DNA of 59,426 nucleotides from assembly GCF_018614195.1 (NCBI RefSeq), contig NZ_JAGGOT010000057.1, positions 1 to 59,426 on the forward strand, read 5' to 3'. The notes under the pieces were generated by a model. The model was not told the DNA's origin. It worked only from the letters and a program-made list of their open reading frames with translations, and did no database searches. Origin of the DNA: Streptomyces sp. ISL-43 (lineage in GTDB: Bacteria > Actinomycetota > Actinomycetes > Streptomycetales > Streptomycetaceae). The position numbers and the translations under genes are program-made. Positions 1 through 8,390 of the stretch are shown here, one piece after another (position 1 is the stretch's first letter; each line of letters starts with the position of its first letter).

Positions 1-410
1 GCGACTACGCCGAAGCCCTGCACTCCGAAGGCCCAGCGATATTCCTCCATGTAGCCGCGTGCGGCCACCGCTTTGGCTCCGGCAAGCACCGAGGTGCCCG
101 AGTACGCCTCTCCAGGCCAATCGTCCAACCCTTGGGCTTCGTGATAGATGGTACGGGCGAAGGAAGCGTCCACCTTCTTGACCTTAACCGGGGTCGCGAT
201 CAACTCGTGGGACCACGCAAATCCGACGCAGGCGCCTTCGTTGCCTTGGTCCAGCCACGATGAGCAAGCCCAACCTGCAGAACGCAAGGAAGCCTGCTCT
301 GTGACCAACTCGCGAATCGGGTAGTTGTTGTTCCGTTCATCTGGCTGGGGAATTCGGTCCAACCGAGGGTCGATGGTGGTGTGGCCATTCTTCAAGCGGT
401 ACGTTGCCAT
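1..410 (-). CDS. Papain-like (C1 family) cysteine peptidase, N-terminal part, truncated by window edge
   Basis: I read this frame directly from the minus strand. ATG at 410 follows GGAGCAG, and the frame stays open to base 1 (136 codons). The protein starts MATYRLKNGHTTIDPRLD. Near residues 54-66 it has QGNEGACVGFAWSHEL, which matches the papain oxyanion Gln plus nucleophile Cys block (QG..GACVGFA). The segment KKVDASFARTIYHEAQ also fits C1 peptidases of phages and mobile elements. The catalytic His and Asn would lie beyond the window. There is no signal peptide, so the protein is probably cytoplasmic. It lies 88 bp downstream of a membrane protein gene on the same strand and may share its transcript. 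Its target is unknown; an effector, a defence role or element-encoded maturation are all possible. Confidence 0.7.
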   Translation of the reverse strand, partial: MATYRLKNGHTTIDPRLDRIPQPDERNNNYPIRELVTEQASLRSAGWACSSWLDQGNEGACVGFAWSHELIATPVKVKKVDASFARTIYHEAQGLDDWPGEAYSGTSVLAGAKAVAARGYMEEYRWAFGVQGFGVV

Positions 411-498
411 CTCTGCTCCTTGGCTCAGTTCCTACCACCAGTGGACGTCTCACCCCAACTAAAATGCAGGCGGACGGTTCATCCTTGCTTTGATTCGA

Positions 499-1221
499 TT
501 ACTGCTTCTTCGCGACAGGAACGGGTGGGGGAAGGAGTACCGTCGCGCATCCGAGCTTGTGCGAAGTCTGGCTCGCCTCGCAGGTCTCACCGCCCTTGCT
601 TCCATGATCCTCAAACGCTCGGATGGTGAGACGCGTTGCGTCGCCTTGCTCCATCACGAACTCGACTTTTTGCTCGATGTCACCCTTGTCGTCCGCGTGG
701 AGGGCCGTGCGGTATAGCGGATTACTGCTCATCGCGACCTTGTCTTTGAACGCCTCGACCTCAACGATGACCATCTTATCGTTGTTCACACCATCAGCAT
801 GAACCGTGAAATTAACTTTCAGCGGTGAGCCGTAGGTGACGGACAAATTGGAGACATTGGGTCGCCCATGACCCGTCGCATAATTTGCCACTGCAGCAAT
901 CACCAGCACCAACGCTGCAAGGTATGCAGCTACTCCTACAGCCAGAAGGCCGACTTGCCAAACGTTCCCACTTTTGTCGTTCCTGAAGAACAGCGATACA
1001 ACGCTGAGGCCGACCGCGAGGAGCGCCAGGATGCCTACACCGATGAACAGCCCTAGGTCGTTGTTGACCGCCACCAACAGAGAGTCTTGCGAGAGCCCGA
1101 AGGCTGTGCCAACACCTGCGATTGCAAGGAAAACACCCGCCAGGATTTTTGCAATCCCAGCCAAGTCTCGGTCTACTTTTTCCTGCTGCTTGGCATCCTC
1201 AGGTTCTGGCGCAGTACTCAC
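499..1221 (-). CDS. Three-TM membrane protein with soluble C-terminal domain
   Basis: No known family is recognised. I chose GTG at 1221 because GGAAAGGGAAG lies upstream and the longer open frame gives an arginine-rich, unlikely extension. The product has 240 residues. The first 25 are charged, then come three hydrophobic segments (about 27-48, 58-82 and 92-119). A roughly 120-residue C-terminal domain follows, with two Cys (ETCEASQTSHKLGC) and a proline-rich end. The C-terminal domain resembles a beta-sandwich (alternating VNFTVHADGVNNDKMVIVEVEAF), but that is only inference. It sits upstream of the papain-like protease gene and in the same orientation as the 511-residue membrane protein at 1674-3209. 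The three genes look like element cargo. Confidence 0.72.
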   Translation of the reverse strand: MSTAPEPEDAKQQEKVDRDLAGIAKILAGVFLAIAGVGTAFGLSQDSLLVAVNNDLGLFIGVGILALLAVGLSVVSLFFRNDKSGNVWQVGLLAVGVAAYLAALVLVIAAVANYATGHGRPNVSNLSVTYGSPLKVNFTVHADGVNNDKMVIVEVEAFKDKVAMSSNPLYRTALHADDKGDIEQKVEFVMEQGDATRLTIRAFEDHGSKGGETCEASQTSHKLGCATVLLPPPVPVAKKQ

Positions 1222-1673
1222 AGCACACTTCCCTTTCCTCGAAGACAGCCATAGCAAGACCAGCCAGAGAACTGTCTGCCGCAGCATTGACGCGAGCCAA
1301 GGTGGATGCTCGGCCGGCGATCGCCTCTTTCTATGTCCAACCCGCCTCATAGCGCAGCGCCCACTTCCGTCACAACTCCAGAAGTCACCTTCAGGCAACG
1401 CCGGGTTGCCGCCTCTGTCAAAAGCAGAGGATCCATTCGGGCGCCAGGTATGCCCCCTGAGGAGTACGCCCCGGTCGTACTGCGTCCCGCGAAGCGGGGA
1501 ACCAGGATCCCGCCCACGCTCAGTGTGGCTGGCGTCAGCACTCGCGGTTTTGTAGGAGAGGAACCTGATTTCATCTCAGCCTACTAGCCGGCCGGTCTCT
1601 CAGATGCGGCAGCCACTTCAGATCACCAGCCTCGCTCTATACGTCTGTGACGGAGATCGCTAATAGCCGGTTT
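1222..1673. other. Intergenic region without a supported gene
   Basis: About 450 bp separate two leftward genes. Open frames here (for example minus 1347-1574) have no RBS and no recognisable composition. A short hairpin CCCGC-GAA-GCGGG lies at 1486-1498. The promoter of the gene at 1221 should be on the minus strand in 1222-1330, but I see only a weak -10 candidate (TATGGC). Nothing else is evident. Confidence 0.4.
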
Positions 1674-3209
1674 TCACATCTGGAGCTCACCGAAAGAGAT
1701 TCTTTCGCACACATAGAGGACCACTGTCAAAAGCCAAAGGATGCCGAGCATGATAGCTGCCCCTACATGGACCTTCTTATTGATGACCGCACCCAGCGTT
1801 GTGGTTTGCCGGACAAGCAATAGTGCTGCTGCAACAGCGGAAGGAACGAGGAGCACAGCGACATCATTACCTGAAAGCTTCTTGTCTCCTCCCACACTGA
1901 AGGCATGGAACACCAGAACAAGGAGGCCAGCGATGGCAGTAGCCATTAGCACTGAGATTACAGTGTTCGCTGCGATAACGATGCCGGCTGGTCGGACCGC
2001 AAATTCGACCCAAAGCCTATTCCTCCTTTCAGGCTTAGCATCGTAGAAGACGATCACTTCTTCGGTAGCTTCTCCGCTGTCCGTTACCCCTTTGAGGTTG
2101 GATGCGTATGACTCATCGAACGTCTCCCACTTGCGAGGGATCAGCCTGAGATTGGTGTCTGTGACACGGATATTCACGTGATTGGATTGCGCATCCGCAA
2201 AATCAACGAGCTGATGAACCCTTGCCCGTCGCCAACTTAGGCTCCGAGCAGAATCGTCGTGGATGCCATTCTCTGGCTTCCTGAAACGCAGCGCAGTCTT
2301 GTGTGCGACCTTGACCATGAAAGGACCATCAAGGGGTACCACACATTCCGCAAGCCCCTCCCAGTGGCGCCCAGAATCGGAATAGGTAGTCACGTACTTC
2401 TCCGCATAATTGGGCTGCTCAACCGGGATACGATTAGCGACAACCTCGGCTTCAGTCAGCGAGTTTCGAAGTTTTTCCAGTAGGACGAGGGCGGCGTTTA
2501 CACTTGGAACCTGACTTTCCTCAAGATACGGCAAGGCCAGCAACGGATACTCTGCGGGGCTATCAATATCCGAAGGGGCATTCCTCCTCACCAGGGCTTG
2601 CAATGGCGCGATAGCGCACTCCAGCGCCTGAATATCGACAGTTAGAGTCTGCTTTTCAAACCTCTCAGCTAGCCCTTTACTTGCAAGATACTCGCACATC
2701 AATTCACTGAGTCCCGTTGAGGTTCGCCGCTTCCGCGGCTCATCCCTATGGATCGAGCGCCAGGATCCGAGTGTTAGTTGACAAATTTCGCGCATCATGT
2801 CCACAAGACCGTCGTCGAGTTCAGTCCCAAATGCAGCTGCTAGATACTTAAGGTATTGACTCTGGAAATAGCCATGCGCTCCACGAGGAAGCAGATATGC
2901 GGGTTTACCCGCCACTGTGAGGTCAAAGTCGAGCAGGAGACCTCTTCGGAAACTCCCGATGGGGAGGTACAGCTCAGCATGCGTGTCATCGTCACCGACA
3001 TACCCTTGTAGAAATTCCCTCAAGGGAGCGACCTGAGTGGACCTTCTCCTTTCCGCCCACAACGCGCTTGGGAGGTCAATTCGTTCGACTGCGCGCGTTC
3101 GCCATTCTTGGCGGTGGAGCAATAGGTCACAGACAACTTTGTCCCGCATCTCATGGATGCGCAGGTCAACGGTGGTCTCTTCGGGGTTGCCCCCTTCAGC
3201 TTGTGCCAT
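1674..3209 (-). CDS. Large hypothetical protein with C-terminal membrane anchor
   Basis: The product has 511 residues and belongs to no family I recognise. Residues 1 to about 400 are soluble and charged, without an obvious motif. Three hydrophobic helices follow near the C terminus (about 412-443, 450-478 and 482-505), so the bulk of the protein probably faces the cytoplasm from a membrane anchor. The soluble part contains an aromatic and basic stretch, LRLIPRKWETFDESYASN. The ATG start is supported by the limit of the open frame and an upstream GGG-rich region. It is divergent from the small-protein unit at 3356-3660. With the two genes to its left it forms a leftward block that looks like accessory cargo rather than transfer or replication functions. 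Confidence 0.7.
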   Translation of the reverse strand: MAQAEGGNPEETTVDLRIHEMRDKVVCDLLLHRQEWRTRAVERIDLPSALWAERRRSTQVAPLREFLQGYVGDDDTHAELYLPIGSFRRGLLLDFDLTVAGKPAYLLPRGAHGYFQSQYLKYLAAAFGTELDDGLVDMMREICQLTLGSWRSIHRDEPRKRRTSTGLSELMCEYLASKGLAERFEKQTLTVDIQALECAIAPLQALVRRNAPSDIDSPAEYPLLALPYLEESQVPSVNAALVLLEKLRNSLTEAEVVANRIPVEQPNYAEKYVTTYSDSGRHWEGLAECVVPLDGPFMVKVAHKTALRFRKPENGIHDDSARSLSWRRARVHQLVDFADAQSNHVNIRVTDTNLRLIPRKWETFDESYASNLKGVTDSGEATEEVIVFYDAKPERRNRLWVEFAVRPAGIVIAANTVISVLMATAIAGLLVLVFHAFSVGGDKKLSGNDVAVLLVPSAVAAALLLVRQTTTLGAVINKKVHVGAAIMLGILWLLTVVLYVCERISFGELQM

Positions 3210-3355
3210 CGCCTGGTCCCCTTAGAGCGATCTCAACCGGCTTCCTCCGGGAGCCACATCCCCCTAAAGGGAGAAAGCGGCAACATTTTCGCCACAGTTT
3301 CACCATTTCAGCCCAATCGCTTCATCCTTCCAGCCCACCACAAGGACACGGGGTC

Positions 3356-3384
3356 TTGTTTTCCGTCGGGGCAACTGGTATCAT
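3356..3384 (+). promoter_or_regulatory. Sigma-70-type promoter of the 56-codon small gene
   Basis: TTGTTT at 3356-3361 and TATCAT at 3379-3384 are separated by 17 bp. The start site is expected near 3391, about 50 bp ahead of a GGAGG Shine-Dalgarno and ATG. Confidence 0.6.
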
Positions 3385-3439
3385 GTATGCATATATGAAT
3401 AAAGAAAAAGGGCTTACTCGGCGAATCTGGAGGAATATT

Positions 3440-3610
3440 ATGAGCAAGCCTGCGGATGAGAATGCTGGCGTTGCCGCCAGAGAACCGATAACGAAGCCGG
3501 TGGTCGACCCCCAGGTCAAATCGCCATCTACGGTTTGGAAGATGACTCCGACCCAGACCCCTAGGGAGCCTGTCGGGTCGTTCTTTTCTGGCGTTAAGAT
3601 TTTCCGATAA
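3440..3610 (+). CDS. Small hypothetical protein, 56 residues
   Basis: ATG at 3440 follows TGGAGGAATATT, a strong Shine-Dalgarno at good spacing. The frame is open further upstream, but those ATGs have no RBS. The product (MSKPADENAGVAAREPITK... ending GVKIFR) is proline- and lysine-rich with no membrane segment, so it is likely disordered. It stands alone with its own promoter (3356-3384) and intrinsic terminator (3629-3660), which together argue that this is a real transcription unit. Function is unknown. A regulatory RNA that happens to carry an ORF is the main alternative. Confidence 0.55.
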   Translation: MSKPADENAGVAAREPITKPVVDPQVKSPSTVWKMTPTQTPREPVGSFFSGVKIFR

Positions 3611-3628
3611 CGCAATAGCTTGAAGTTT

Positions 3629-3660
3629 GGTCGCAAAGTTGGGTTTTTGCGGCCTTTTTT
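3629..3660 (+). terminator. Rho-independent terminator after the small gene
   Basis: GGTCGCAAA pairs with TTTTGCGGCC (one G-T wobble) around a short loop and is followed by six T at 3655-3660. It ends the 3440-3610 unit before the promoter of the SSB-domain gene. Confidence 0.7.
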
Positions 3661-3720
3661 GCTGTATGGGCGCTTCTATGGCTTGTAATCCAGCTTACAT
3701 CTTTGCCGGATCTCACCGTT

Positions 3721-3726
3721 TATAAT
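3721..3726 (+). promoter_or_regulatory. -10 box TATAAT of a probably near-leaderless gene
   Basis: A perfect TATAAT lies 10 bp before the ATG at 3737. That puts the transcription start about 4 nt before the start codon, and no Shine-Dalgarno is present. No good -35 box is visible. Confidence 0.5.
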
Positions 3727-3736
3727 CCGTCCTCAT

Positions 3737-4717
3737 ATGGCAGAACGAGAACCAGAACAAGCGAAGAACTTTGATGCGCCGGCCGTTGCGAAAGCACTAG
3801 GCACCCAGGCCCAAGAGGTAACCGATCCCGCCTACGGCGATGGACAGCACTTTCAGGTGCGGAGTAACGGCAGCTTCTTAAGTCTTGACACCTTCCCCCA
3901 GAGCGGCGTTTCTCGTATCACCACCAAGAGCGCTCGGATCGAGCTGTTCGGGGGCATGCTCCCCAGAGTTGAGGACGAGGGGATCGTCTTCCTCCAGAAG
4001 GACTCAGACCACGAGCACTCCACGGTGTCTCTGAGCCCTGACGGCGGCATGACCATGGGATATCAGGTCGATACAGGGCCTGTGTCGGTTCCCGGCTTGC
4101 CCGACGAGGTCAAGGACACCGAGCAGATCATTACGCGTAGCGAGGCAGTTCAGACCCCAGCCGAAGAGGCCGAGTCCCAGCCGGACGGTGTTGTCTCTGC
4201 GTCCAAGCCTCCTGAAAAGCCCGAACGTTCACTGGGTGCCTTCCCTGACGTTCGCCCGATGATCCAGCAAGTCAGCGTCAGCGCGGAGCCCGCACCGACG
4301 CCTCAGGAACCAGGCACCACCGACAAACCGGAGGACGAGCACCCGCTCGATCATGCCGCGCGTCTGCGAGACCAGGACCAGCAGGCCAAGCAAGAGACCG
4401 CGGAGGCCGGTGCCGAGCGGGTCAAGCTCATCGGAAGGATCGGACGAACGCCCACCGTCCGGGAGACCGCGGGCGGCAAGCTCATAGCCAAGTTCCCCCT
4501 GGCGATTCACCTTGAGGACGGCACGACCAAGTGGCAGGACGTGTTGGCCTTCGGTGACCGTGCTCAAGCACTCCAGAAGCGAGCCGAAGCCGGCGAGCTG
4601 GTCAAGGGCAACGAGGTCGAGGTGGTCGGCTATGCACACACAAGGGAGTACAAGGGACGGGACGGCACACCCAAGACGGCGCAGGAGATCTACTCAGTTG
4701 CGGTCAAACGCCGCTGA
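3737..4717 (+). CDS. Protein with C-terminal single-stranded DNA-binding (SSB/OB-fold) domain
   Basis: The product has 326 residues. Residues about 226-326 (VKLIGRIGRTPTVRETAGGK ... WQDVLAFGDRAQAL ... VEVVGYAHTREYKGRDG) match the SSB OB-fold: strand 1, the LAKFPLAI-type second strand and the W-x-x-V-x-A-F element. Residues 1-110 form a separate domain of unknown type, and 130-225 is an acidic, proline-rich linker. Ordinary SSBs have the OB fold first, so this architecture is unusual. It probably protects single-stranded DNA during transfer or replication of the element. A TTA codon (3878-3880, residue 48) makes translation depend on the bldA tRNA. The gene appears to be leaderless. Confidence 0.75.
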   Translation: MAEREPEQAKNFDAPAVAKALGTQAQEVTDPAYGDGQHFQVRSNGSFLSLDTFPQSGVSRITTKSARIELFGGMLPRVEDEGIVFLQKDSDHEHSTVSLSPDGGMTMGYQVDTGPVSVPGLPDEVKDTEQIITRSEAVQTPAEEAESQPDGVVSASKPPEKPERSLGAFPDVRPMIQQVSVSAEPAPTPQEPGTTDKPEDEHPLDHAARLRDQDQQAKQETAEAGAERVKLIGRIGRTPTVRETAGGKLIAKFPLAIHLEDGTTKWQDVLAFGDRAQALQKRAEAGELVKGNEVEVVGYAHTREYKGRDGTPKTAQEIYSVAVKRR

Positions 4718-4811
4718 GGATGACCCTTTTCGGGCCTGGTGCGAAGAATTCTCAGTGACCCTGATTTTTCTCCCATAACAACACCAGGTCTCCTCGCGCT
4801 TTTTTTGCATC

Positions 4812-4827
4812 TTGACACTCAGGTGTC
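4812..4827 (+). promoter_or_regulatory. Inverted repeat overlapping a TTGACA box, possible operator
   Basis: TTGACA at 4812-4817 overlaps a perfect 5-bp inverted repeat, GACAC-TCAG-GTGTC (4814-4827). A clear -10 at normal spacing is lacking (only TATGAG at 4831). A very similar arrangement, TTGACAC followed by TGTCA, lies at the parA promoter (16260-16275). Confidence 0.4.
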
Positions 4828-4850
4828 GGATATGAGAAAAACATCTATAT

Positions 4851-5492
4851 ATGGCAGAAGGAGGAGAAGGGCAGCAACCAGACAGAAAAGAACTTGTTGA
4901 GCATGAAGCGCAGAGCTCTGAGCGCCTGCCGATACAATCCGTGTTGAGCCCGGAAGGCGCGGAGGCCAATCTGATTCCGTTTGTCTCTAAGGAGTTGGAT
5001 CACGCGGCGGAGTTACGGGCGCAGATACTTGACGGGGAACCTTCGGACCGCTCTCCCGAGTATGACCTTTACAGAGATTTGCGCCTTATCACAAAAGACA
5101 TCCAGCATGTGCATGCGACGTATGGAGGCAACTCAGAGCTTCCCACTGCTTATCACGACCTGCGTGCAGCTCAAACCGCCTATGCGCTTCTTGCTTTTCC
5201 TCACTTTAACGAGCATGATCGAGCTACTTCGCTTCGCGATCTGTGGCCCGATCTTCAAGCAATCGCGAAGCCAGCTACCTTTGGGGATCACCCAGGAAGC
5301 GGAGTTGGCTGGCCAGGCATCCATCTCACCGAGCAGCAGGCAAATCTCGTTACCGTGCTCACCGAGCGGGCCGGCATGAGTAACTACGAGAAGCCCAAGT
5401 TTCCTGAATACTTCCCCGACTTCATCTCGGCTAAGAACGCCTTCGCAGCCTGGGGAACCATCAACGACGATCGTGACTACCACGAGCGCTAG
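4851..5492 (+). CDS. Hypothetical protein upstream of the transfer ATPase
   Basis: The product has 213 residues. It is soluble and acidic, with a disordered first 40 residues and a helical middle (about 48-135). No family is recognised. The ATG at 4851 has no Shine-Dalgarno upstream and follows an AT-rich stretch, so the message may be leaderless like its neighbour at 3737. The stop overlaps the GTG start of the ATPase gene (5473) by 20 bp, which implies translational coupling. A role linked to that ATPase, such as an adaptor or chaperone, is inferred only from position. Confidence 0.7.
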   Translation: MAEGGEGQQPDRKELVEHEAQSSERLPIQSVLSPEGAEANLIPFVSKELDHAAELRAQILDGEPSDRSPEYDLYRDLRLITKDIQHVHATYGGNSELPTAYHDLRAAQTAYALLAFPHFNEHDRATSLRDLWPDLQAIAKPATFGDHPGSGVGWPGIHLTEQQANLVTVLTERAGMSNYEKPKFPEYFPDFISAKNAFAAWGTINDDRDYHER

Positions 5493-7041
5493 TCTCTTCC
5501 TCACGAACTGCCGACGAGTCAAGCACACACGGGCCCGCTTGTGCGCGTCGCAGAGTCCGCTGATCGGGCCTACGCTTTCTGTTAGGACCCCCTTCTCAGC
5601 GAAGCGAGACACGTCAGTGCTGTCGGACTTCCTCCTCGGCCACGATGGCGACGAGCCGGTGTACCTGCCAGATGCCATCCGTGCGGAGCATGTGACCATC
5701 ATTGGCGCGACTGGCACGGGCAAGACCACGCTGCTTGAACGGCTCATCCTTGCTGACATCCAGGCCGGCATCTCGTGCGTTGTCATCGATGCCCATGGCG
5801 ACATCACCAGAAGCGTTCTAGAGAAGTCTTCGCCTGACACCTCGGAGCGGATTCACCTGCTTGAGATCTGGGAGGACCGGCCCTTTGGGCTCAACTTGCT
5901 TGAGCTACCTGATCGTTCACAACGCACGCTTGATCTGATTGCCCCGGAGGTTGTGCTCGTACTCAAGCGAATGTTTGAGGGCGAGACTTCCTTCTATCCG
6001 CAGCTTGACCACGACCTTGACCTCCTCGTTCGAACGCTACTCACGAACGATGGATGCACGCTTGCCGAGGTGCTGCCCCTGTTGGGCGAGGACCGAGCAG
6101 TTCGCGCGCGCCTCGCCCGCAACCTCACCAATGACGCGCTTCTTGCCTCGTGGAGGGATTACGACGCCCTAAGTACTCGCGAACGCCTCGCCCGCAATGG
6201 TCCGCTCCGTAACAGGTTCAACTCGTTCCTTGGATCCGAGACGATGCGTAGAATCATTGGCCAGTCCAAGACCACTGTTCCGCTCAAGGAATTCTTGGAT
6301 ACCCCGGGCCAAACCCTTCTGATCAGCCTCCCCATCGGTGGAAGCGGGTCGGAGCGGGAAAGTAGATTCCTCGGCAGCCTCTTCGTGTGCCTCATCAGTC
6401 GCCTTATTTTCAACCGAGCCGGGCTTCCGCTGCAGGGCCTCAACCGGGTGCATCTCTATCTTGACGAGTATGGCCGGTATGCAACCCCGACGACTGCCCG
6501 GCTCTTTGGTGAGACGCGTAAGTACAACTTTGGTTTGACGGTTGCGCATCAGTCTCGATCGGATGTCAGAAACACTGGAAACGAGGATGCGGAGCTTCAA
6601 GCCGCTGCGCTGATTTGTTTTCATCCAACCAGCGGTTCTGATGCACGCGAACTTGCGGATTCGATGAAGGTTGTAGTCAGGCCGGCGGAAGAGTCTCCAC
6701 GCGCCATATCTTTGCAACCCGTGAAGCAGCTCCTCGAAGGCAAGCACGAGTCCTCAGGGGTGCAGGCGTTGGCGAGGAAGATTCTCTCGCCCATTCTTGA
6801 TGTGGCTAAGCGGGACTACATTCCGGGTGCACGAGAACGAGAGATCCTCCTTCCTCTTGTCGACGCATTCCTTGCTGATGTCATGAAGCATGATCTCCAG
6901 CTTTCGTCCCTCGAATTTTACCGTCGAACAGCTGACATCATGCTTCGCCTTTCGGCTTATCTTGGTTGGCCAACCTACTATTACTTGCCTCATGGACTTT
7001 CGGAGGAGTGGCTAGCAGGGGCATTGCATGAACGCGAATAG
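5473..7041 (+). CDS. VirD4/HerA-type conjugative ATPase, N-terminal two thirds (truncated by IS)
   Basis: This is a P-loop ATPase of the type IV coupling/DUF87 kind, expected to move DNA at the membrane during conjugation. Walker A is GATGTGKTT (about residues 78-86). Walker B is VHLYLDEYGR (about 327-336), followed by the ETRKYNFGLTVAHQS segment typical of these ATPases. GTG at 5473 overlaps the upstream gene by 20 bp. The natural reading continued through base 7015 (...LSEEWL). After that the insertion sequence adds AGALHERE and a stop. Joined to 8401-9188, the original gene has exactly 777 codons. The ATPase core is intact, but 250 or so C-terminal residues are lost, so function is doubtful. 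A second ATPase of this kind lies at 10190. Confidence 0.85.
   Translation: MTTTSASLFLTNCRRVKHTRARLCASQSPLIGPTLSVRTPFSAKRDTSVLSDFLLGHDGDEPVYLPDAIRAEHVTIIGATGTGKTTLLERLILADIQAGISCVVIDAHGDITRSVLEKSSPDTSERIHLLEIWEDRPFGLNLLELPDRSQRTLDLIAPEVVLVLKRMFEGETSFYPQLDHDLDLLVRTLLTNDGCTLAEVLPLLGEDRAVRARLARNLTNDALLASWRDYDALSTRERLARNGPLRNRFNSFLGSETMRRIIGQSKTTVPLKEFLDTPGQTLLISLPIGGSGSERESRFLGSLFVCLISRLIFNRAGLPLQGLNRVHLYLDEYGRYATPTTARLFGETRKYNFGLTVAHQSRSDVRNTGNEDAELQAAALICFHPTSGSDARELADSMKVVVRPAEESPRAISLQPVKQLLEGKHESSGVQALARKILSPILDVAKRDYIPGAREREILLPLVDAFLADVMKHDLQLSSLEFYRRTADIMLRLSAYLGWPTYYYLPHGLSEEWLAGALHERE
7006..7015 (+). repeat. Target-site duplication, left copy (GAGTGGCTAG)
   Basis: The 10-bp sequence immediately before the IS left end is repeated exactly at 8391-8400 after its right end. 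Confidence 0.92.
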
Positions 7042-8390
7042 TCCGGTTCGCGAGTGACGTTCCGTCATATCCCGCCATGGGTGCGGGAAGCAGTGCAGGC
7101 ACGGTGCCGGTGATCATGTGGTTGTCGAGACCCATGAGAACCGAGCGAGACCGTGCCTGCCCGTTCATCATCCCGCATACCCTCCGCCCTCGGTCAACTG
7201 GGTGCCGCCCCCGCGCCTATGACGGCGGATACCGTCGCTGACCTGCACCTTCACCTTGAGCATGTACCTGATCCGCGTGGGCGGCGTGGGGCGCGTTACC
7301 CGGCCGCCGCCCTGCTGGCCACCGCGGCAGCCGCGGTCCTGGCCGGGGCGAAGTCGCTGCTCGCGATCGGGGAGTGGGCGGCGGACGCTCCTCAGCATGT
7401 CCTGGCCCGCCTCGGGTACCGGCCCGACCCGCTCACCGGCATCATCCGCCCGCCGCACGGTGCCACACTCCGACGTCTGCTTGTACGGGCCGACGGCGAT
7501 GCCCTGGACACTGCTATAGGTCGATACCTCCTCACACGTCAGCCGCCCGGGCCGGCACCGCAGCCGCGGCCCACGGCACGACGGGCGATCGCGGTGGACG
7601 GCAAAACCCTGCGCGGTTCACGCACACCGGACCGGCCCGCGATCGCGCTGCTGGCCGCGATGGACCACACCGGCAGCGTCCTCGCGCAGCGGCAGGTCGC
7701 CGACAAGAGCAACGAGATCCCCGCCTTCCGGCCCCTGCTGGACACGCTCGATCTGGAGCAGGCCGTGATCACCGCCGACGCCCTTCACACCCAGCACGGC
7801 CACGGCGCCTACCTTCGGGAACGGGGCGCCCACTACCTCGCCGTCGTGAAGAAGAACCACCCCGGCCTCCACCAGCGGATCAGCCGGCTGCCCTGGCAGG
7901 ACATCGCCCTCGATCACTACGACCGCACCCGCGCCCACCATCGCGACGAGATACGTCGGCTGAAAACCGCCAGGTTCGACCACATCGACTACCCCGGAGC
8001 CCGCCAGGCCCTCCAAGTCGTGCGCTGGCGACGGGAGAAGACGAAGAGCAAGCTCACCATCGAACGCGTCTACCTGATCACCAGCCTGGAACCGGGCCAG
8101 GCCGACGGCGCCCAGCTCGCGGCCTGGATCCGAGGGCACTGGGCATCGAGAACCTCCTGCACCACGTCCGCGACCGCACCTACCGCGAGGACGACTCCAA
8201 GATCCGCACCGGGCAACTGCCCCGGACCATGGCCAGCCTCCGCAACCTCGCCATCGGCATACACCGCCAGGACGGCCACACCAACATCGCCGCCGCCCTC
8301 CGCCACACCGGCCGCGACTACCACAGGCCCCTATCCGCCCTCGGACTCACCTGACGAACCCGGACAGAACGCGATCACGCAATGCCCCTG
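7016..8390 (+). mobile_element. ISAs1-family insertion sequence, 1375 bp
   Basis: The ends are near-perfect inverted repeats. The left end, 7016-7036, begins CAGGGGCATTGCATGAACGC; the right end, 8370-8390, read inward begins CAGGGGCATTGCGTGATCGC. Two mismatches fall in the first 21 bp. A 10-bp direct duplication flanks the element. The single transposase gene is of the ISAs1 family, whose ends begin CAGGG and whose target duplications are 8-10 bp. GC is much higher than in the surrounding element DNA, so it came from a high-GC host such as Streptomyces. The transposase carries a frameshift. Confidence 0.92.
7153..8354 (+). pseudogene. ISAs1-family DDE transposase, frameshifted
   Basis: From GTG 7153 the frame encodes the family N-terminal domain (LHLEHVPDPRGRRGARYPAA) and the catalytic core. 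The first Asp is in AIAVDGKTLRGS and the second in AVITADALHTQ. The frame runs correctly to IRGHW (8142) and then becomes nonsense. The next frame continues with GIENLLHHVRDRTYREDD, which holds the catalytic Glu, and ends at 8354. The run GGG at 8141-8143 should be GGGG, so a single missing base explains it. As read, the longest product lacks the third catalytic residue and is probably inactive. A sequencing error is the alternative; programmed frameshifting is not known in this family. Confidence 0.85.

Noticed and set aside
1347..1574. 75-codon minus-strand frame in the 1222-1673 gap
   Set aside because: It has no Shine-Dalgarno, no recognisable composition and overlaps a hairpin. I treat it as chance.
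1..3300. A left attachment site within the window
   Set aside because: I looked for the tRNA-Pro 3' sequence (such as GGATTTGAACCTGCG) and found none, so the left end is not here.
4831..4836. TATGAG as -10 box for the gene at 4851
   Set aside because: The spacing to TTGACA is only 13 bp, too short for a normal promoter, so I report only the inverted repeat.
7374..8354. Alternative long frame over the IS transposase
   Set aside because: Only its last part (GIENLLHHVRD onward) is real transposase sequence. The rest is an out-of-frame shadow.
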